A stretch of 64,000 nt of DNA, from positions 1 through 64,000 of the forward strand of contig NZ_FOGW01000015.1 of assembly GCF_900111325.1 (NCBI RefSeq), read 5' to 3'. The stretch's first letter is position 1; each line of letters starts with the position of its first letter. This DNA is from Lachnobacterium bovis (GTDB lineage: Bacteria > Bacillota > Clostridia > Lachnospirales > Lachnospiraceae). The notes under the pieces were generated by a model. The model had not been told where the DNA came from, ran no database searches, and saw only the letters and a list, made by a program, of their open reading frames with translations. Shown piece by piece: positions 59,918 to 64,000 of this stretch. The translations under genes were made by a program, and so were the position numbers.

Positions 59918-61462
59918 CTAATGATTAGCATTGCCTGATGCTACTTTTTGTGCTCTTGACATTTGACCTGGTGCTGCATAAGAAAATGCATTAGAAATTT
60001 TAGCATTTTCAGCTGTTAATACAACATGTTCACGATAGTAAGCTATAACTGGAGTCTTCTTTTCGACAATTTTATATAGCTTGCCAGCTACACTTGGTGG
60101 AACGTTTACACAACCATGAGAACCATTAGTTTTATAAATTGATCCGCCAAAACTTGAACGCCAACTTGCATCGTGAATACCTACGTTATATGCAAAAGGC
60201 ATAAAGTATGTTACTTCTGATTGATAATTTTCACCTACTAAAGTTGCAGGACTTTGTTTATATACAATTTTAAATACGCCATCTGGAGAACCATTGTTTC
60301 TACTAATGTTACCAGATACAATATCAGTTTGTAATTGTAAAGCACCGTCTTTATAGTAATATAATTTTTGATTAGTATAATCAATTTCAATATATGTCTT
60401 ACCAATGTCATCTTTAGCACGATATAAACCGGTTTGTTCATATATAGGTTCACAATTAAAGTTTTTGTGATTATTTAAAGCATTATAAAGATGCTCTGTT
60501 TCTTTATTTTTATTGATAACCCATCCGTAGTCACCGCCACCAATTTTAACAGTGTCACCAACAGTTGTTTTAAATTCTCTAACTCGTCCAAAAGTATTAT
60601 ATTTTGAAGCAAGATTAAAAGTAAAGCTTGCAACTTTGTTGCGATTTAAAGAAACAACACCACTTTTTGTAATATCTAACATACTAATTATATCAGCATC
60701 AGATAATTTATAATTTTCAGTACCAATTTTGTATGTTAAATTAAGAGAACAATATTTATCAACTTTATCAATTACCTTTTTTACAGATTTATCATCATTT
60801 GTTATTTTTGGATGTTTATAATAATTTTTATCCAAAACAATTTTTGGATTCTGTAAATCTAGTGCATGTTTAATTTCTTTTTCAATCTTATTGTAAAGTG
60901 GATAATGGCCATCTGAGGCTTTTACAATAGTATATCCATTTTTTGTCTGTTCAAAATGTGCATCAACTGGTTCTACAATTTTACTTTTGTCAAAAAGAGA
61001 CAAGCCGTTAATACAATGTTTTAATTTTGACTCATTATAAGATGAAGAAGACAATAAAGTATAATTTGATTTCTTAAAAACATTTATAGGCCATAGAAAA
61101 GAATTTTGTTTTTTTAATAATTTTTTTTCTTCTCCTGTTGACTTATAAGTGTAATCAATGTCACTTCCCTTAATTTTGTATGAAGTTTTATCCTTATCAA
61201 TAATAGTCAATGAATAAGATTTAGAAGTTTTTGTTTTTTCTGAAATCACATAATCTGAAGTTTTTAAACTTATGTCTAAATTTCCAATCTTTGTATTAGG
61301 ATAAAAATGTTTCATAAAATAGATGCTTACACAGATGTAAGCGATAATAGTAATCCCAATTATTCCAAACAATAAATACTTAGTAATTGAGCTTCCACTA
61401 TGTTGTTTAGAGGCTGAATTTTTAGATCCAGCCTTAGTATTTAGTTTTTCTTTTTTTAGCAT
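59918..61462 (-). CDS. L,D-transpeptidase (YkuD) with peptidoglycan-binding domains
   Basis: The protein has about 514 residues from the ATG at 61462. A Lys-rich cytoplasmic start, one membrane helix (YLLFGIIGITIIAYICVSIYF, about 31-51), two PG_binding_4-like regions (about 100-330), then the YkuD domain. The active-site motif is GSHGCVNVPP with the catalytic Cys, preceded by GIHDASWRS. It should make 3-3 cross-links in the cell wall, or otherwise modify it, outside the membrane. The start is uncertain: AGGAG sits inside the end of the upstream pfp gene, about 19 nt before this ATG; a GTG at 61483 and an ATG at 61507 are alternatives. It is the second gene of a pfp operon. Confidence 0.88.
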   Translation of the reverse strand: MLKKEKLNTKAGSKNSASKQHSGSSITKYLLFGIIGITIIAYICVSIYFMKHFYPNTKIGNLDISLKTSDYVISEKTKTSKSYSLTIIDKDKTSYKIKGSDIDYTYKSTGEEKKLLKKQNSFLWPINVFKKSNYTLLSSSSYNESKLKHCINGLSLFDKSKIVEPVDAHFEQTKNGYTIVKASDGHYPLYNKIEKEIKHALDLQNPKIVLDKNYYKHPKITNDDKSVKKVIDKVDKYCSLNLTYKIGTENYKLSDADIISMLDITKSGVVSLNRNKVASFTFNLASKYNTFGRVREFKTTVGDTVKIGGGDYGWVINKNKETEHLYNALNNHKNFNCEPIYEQTGLYRAKDDIGKTYIEIDYTNQKLYYYKDGALQLQTDIVSGNISRNNGSPDGVFKIVYKQSPATLVGENYQSEVTYFMPFAYNVGIHDASWRSSFGGSIYKTNGSHGCVNVPPSVAGKLYKIVEKKTPVIAYYREHVVLTAENAKISNAFSYAAPGQMSRAQKVASGNANH

Positions 61463-61472
61463 AATGATTAGT

Positions 61473-62720
61473 TTATTTTTCACTCCTTTTGTGTAAATGA
61501 GATACATTCATGTATGAAGGTAATCCGTTGTGATAGTTAATAGCAACTTCACCCTGGATAAGTGGTAATAAATAATCATGTAGTTCTTGAGTTATGTCAT
61601 TACCCTCTTTATTAATCCATTCTACAGGAACTGATTTTGCCTCATTTGCGATATTTTTAATTACTGCATAACCATATTCGACAGTATATGGATCGTTTGA
61701 TAAACGTTTGATAACAACCATTGCGGCGGTAATACCTTCACTTGCAATTTCAACAGCTTTTTGTCCTTGAGCAAAAGCTTCGTCAAGATCTGTCTTAGAT
61801 GCAATATGTGAAGCACAACGCTGTAAAACGTTTATTTCAACTGATCTAACTTTGACTCCTAGTTGTTCTTTAACAAGGTATTCTAATGCTTTGCCAGCAC
61901 CACTTAATTGAGCATGTCCAAATGTATCCTCAGCTGTTTCACCAGCAGAAATATAGTTACCATCTTTGTCTCTTATACCTTCAGAAACTGCAACAATTAC
62001 ATTGTTTGTAGTTTCTAATTGTTTCTTGATATCTTCAATAAATTGTTTTTTATCAAAAGCTACTTCTGGAAGATAAATAAGATGAGGTGCTTGACTGTAT
62101 TCGTTTCTAGCTAAAGCAGCAGAAGCAGTTAACCATCCAGCGTCTCGTCCCATAACTTCTACGATTGTTACACTTTTAACTTTGTAAATATAAGTGTCAT
62201 GAGAAATTTCAAGGATAGATGTTGCAACATATTTTGCAGCTGATCCAAAGCCTGGAGTATGATCTGTCATACATAAATCGTTGTCGATGGTTTTTGGAAT
62301 ACCTATAATTCTAATATTACTATTGATTTTTTTTGCATAATCAGATAACTTAAGTACTGTATCCATTGAATCATTACCGCCAATATAGAAAAAGGCTTTA
62401 ATGTTTAATTTTTCGAATTGAGAAAAAATTTGTTCATATGGATGTACATCGTCTTCAAAATTAGGTAGTTTGTGACGGCAAGATCCTAAATACATAGCAG
62501 GAGTTGTCTTGATTTGGTCAATAACAGTTGAATCCTGTTCTACCAATTGGCTTAGATTTAAATATCTTTCGTCTAAAATTCCTGTTACACCATTTAAGGC
62601 ACCGTAACAAATATCATAATTTTTTGATTCTACAGTTGCCGCAATTACACCAGCAAGGCTAGAGTTTATTGCTACAGTTGGTCCACCTGATTGAGCAACT
62701 AAAACGTTATTTTGAGTCAT
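61473..62720 (-). CDS. pfp: Pyrophosphate-dependent 6-phosphofructokinase
   Basis: The 415-residue glycolytic enzyme has N-terminal LVAQSGGPTVAINSSLAG. It carries the two marks of PPi rather than ATP use: GGNDSMDT (about 114-121), with Asp after GGN, and PKTIDND (142-148), with Lys in place of Gly. MGRDAGW (about 205) and GHAQLSGAGK are other family motifs. It phosphorylates fructose 6-phosphate using pyrophosphate, reversibly. The ATG at 62720 follows AAAGGAG; an in-frame start at 62753 is less good. The L,D-transpeptidase gene follows 10 nt after its stop. Confidence 0.92.
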   Translation of the reverse strand: MTQNNVLVAQSGGPTVAINSSLAGVIAATVESKNYDICYGALNGVTGILDERYLNLSQLVEQDSTVIDQIKTTPAMYLGSCRHKLPNFEDDVHPYEQIFSQFEKLNIKAFFYIGGNDSMDTVLKLSDYAKKINSNIRIIGIPKTIDNDLCMTDHTPGFGSAAKYVATSILEISHDTYIYKVKSVTIVEVMGRDAGWLTASAALARNEYSQAPHLIYLPEVAFDKKQFIEDIKKQLETTNNVIVAVSEGIRDKDGNYISAGETAEDTFGHAQLSGAGKALEYLVKEQLGVKVRSVEINVLQRCASHIASKTDLDEAFAQGQKAVEIASEGITAAMVVIKRLSNDPYTVEYGYAVIKNIANEAKSVPVEWINKEGNDITQELHDYLLPLIQGEVAINYHNGLPSYMNVSHLHKRSEK

Positions 62721-62877
62721 AGTAATCTCCTTTATATTTAATACACTATCCATAATATTGTAGTATTAAAAATGAAAGTGTGCAAGTGTCAATAAATGAG
62801 AAGAATATACTAAAATAATGTGCTTTATTGTGAAAAATCATAAAAAAATAAAAAAATTATATTTTTAGGAGGAAAAA

Positions 62878-63912
62878 ATGAGATATCCCCACTATTTAAA
62901 AGAGAAAAATACAATCGGTTTTGTTTCGCCATCATTTAGTTGCGCAATTGAACCTTATTTTAGTGCTTTTAAAAATGCACAAACAAAATTTATTGAAAAA
63001 GGTTATAACATTTACTTAGGTTATAACTGTTATGTAAATAAAGGAATTGGAATTTGTAATACGCCACAAGAATGTGCAAGAGAATTACAAGAAATGTATG
63101 AATCTGATAAAAATGATATATTGATTTCATGCGGTGGTGGAGAATTAATGTGTGAAATTTTACCATATATTGATTTTGAAAAATTAAAAAAATCATCTCC
63201 AAAGTGGTTTATGGGTTACTCAGATAATACAAATTTTACATTTTTAAGTGCAACGATTTTAGATACAGCGGCAATATATGGTCCATGTGCAGCAACTTTT
63301 GGAATGAATCCATGGCATAAATCTTTAGAAGATTGTATGAATCTTTTATCAGGAAAAACTAAAAAAATACAAGGGTATGATGGATGGGAACTTGAATCTC
63401 TTAAGACGCCAGAAAATCCATTAGAACCTTACAATATAACAGAAAAAGAAAATTATGTATATTACCCAGCAACTCTAAAAGAAGAAGGAGTAACAATAAA
63501 GGGGCGTCTGTTAGGTGGTTGCATGGATTGTTTAAGTATGCTAGCAGGTACTAGATTTGATAAAGTAAAAGAATTCAAAGAAAAATATAAAGAAGATGGA
63601 ATAATTTGGTTTTTAGAGGCGTGTGATCTCAACGTAATGAGTATAAGACGAGTATTATGGCAACTCAGAGAAAATGGTTGGTTTGAAAATACAAAAGGAT
63701 TTTTAATAGGTCGTCCTATGCATTTTAATGAACCTGACTTTGGAATAGATCAATATCAGGCCGTAACAGATGTATTAAAAGAATTTAATGTTCCAATTAT
63801 TATGGATTTAGATATAGGACATTTATCTCCAATGGTGCCATTGATTTGCGGTGGAAATGCAATTGTAAGTGCTCAAAATAATACATTTAGTGTAGAGTAT
63901 TTATATAATTAA
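62878..63912 (+). CDS. S66-family LD-carboxypeptidase (MccF-like)
   Basis: The 344-residue serine peptidase has the S66 fold: N-terminal TIGFVSPS, then CGGGELMCEILPYIDF, nucleophile Ser115 in FMGYSDNTNF, Glu about 249 in WFLEACDLN, and catalytic His about 314 in DLDIGHLSPM. LD-carboxypeptidases remove the terminal D-alanine from tetrapeptides during cell-wall recycling. Related MccF proteins cut microcin-type acyl-adenylates. The nearby L,D-transpeptidase favours a cell-wall role, but either is possible. AGGAGG precedes the ATG. It is divergent from pfp. Confidence 0.88.
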   Translation: MRYPHYLKEKNTIGFVSPSFSCAIEPYFSAFKNAQTKFIEKGYNIYLGYNCYVNKGIGICNTPQECARELQEMYESDKNDILISCGGGELMCEILPYIDFEKLKKSSPKWFMGYSDNTNFTFLSATILDTAAIYGPCAATFGMNPWHKSLEDCMNLLSGKTKKIQGYDGWELESLKTPENPLEPYNITEKENYVYYPATLKEEGVTIKGRLLGGCMDCLSMLAGTRFDKVKEFKEKYKEDGIIWFLEACDLNVMSIRRVLWQLRENGWFENTKGFLIGRPMHFNEPDFGIDQYQAVTDVLKEFNVPIIMDLDIGHLSPMVPLICGGNAIVSAQNNTFSVEYLYN

Positions 63913-64000
63913 CCAAAATTTTAATAAAAAGTGATATACTATATTCGGAGTAGAGATAAATTTTATACACATATTAGACAAAAAAATGTAATAAAATATT

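Overview
The window looks like chromosomal DNA of a low-GC, Gram-positive anaerobe of the Clostridia, most likely a Lachnospiraceae-type fibre degrader. Grounds are the AT-rich DNA, strong AGGAGG ribosome sites, a lipobox solute-binding protein, secreted xylanase and arabinofuranosidase with CBM13 modules, a PPi-type phosphofructokinase, and a CmpB-like membrane protein. This is inferred from gene content; the species cannot be named. No phage, insertion sequence, CRISPR array or rRNA was seen.

Layout. 1-410: four tRNAs (Asp, Val, Leu, Arg) and a terminator. 490-2000: a YkgJ-type cysteine-cluster protein and ThrH, followed by a 23-25 bp tandem repeat. 2347-9832: an arabino-oligosaccharide locus (ArsR-type regulator with a large effector domain, binding protein, two permeases, intracellular GH43 and GH51 arabinofuranosidases; no ATPase), then a YesL-like membrane protein. 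10909-21074: a protein with an Asn/Gly/Tyr-rich prion-like region paired with a SNF2 helicase, then a GGDEF/degenerate-EAL sensor, a FIST protein and a soluble chemotaxis transducer. 21187-25023: an rRNA methyltransferase, a PerR-type regulator and an unfamiliar 588-residue double-HTH regulator. 25602-30011: a large secreted amylopullulanase-like enzyme with a charged repeat tail. 30180-35055: a heterodimeric ABC exporter, a HAD phosphatase and a lipoprotein. 35123-40196: an ABC-2 exporter divergent from a LuxR-type two-component system. 40336-42132: a Cache-domain chemoreceptor. 42467-46318: GH10 xylanase and GH43 enzyme sharing an almost identical CBM13. 46766-50848: a MetE-like enzyme, then an NrtR-PncA-PncB NAD salvage operon. 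51030-53074: the wreck of a beta-glucoside PTS operon whose RAT/terminator control region is still intact. 53222-57784: HAD phosphatase, TrkA-TrkH potassium uptake, CarD-like regulator. 57874-63912: a DtxR-family regulator, a possible small RNA, a CmpB-like protein, L,D-transpeptidase, PPi-phosphofructokinase and an S66 carboxypeptidase.

How it fits together. The secreted xylanase, GH43 enzyme and amylopullulanase cut plant polymers outside the cell. The binding protein and permeases import arabino-oligosaccharides, which the cytoplasmic GH43 and GH51 enzymes finish; the missing ATPase is presumably a shared MsmX-type protein elsewhere. Several control circuits can be read directly: LicT-type antitermination at 51030-51115 (now controlling broken genes), two matching NrtR-like sites around the promoter at 47991, a PerR-like box at 22757, and paired 14-nt repeats upstream of the ArsR-type regulator and the ABC genes.

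The most interesting items are the fully decayed but still regulated PTS operon, the prion-like protein next to the SNF2 helicase, the sugar-sensing ArsR-type regulator, the shared CBM13 module, and several unexplained structured intergenic regions (25220-25362, 46442-46559, 57161-57262, 58550-58695). All calls come from reading the sequence; no database search was possible.
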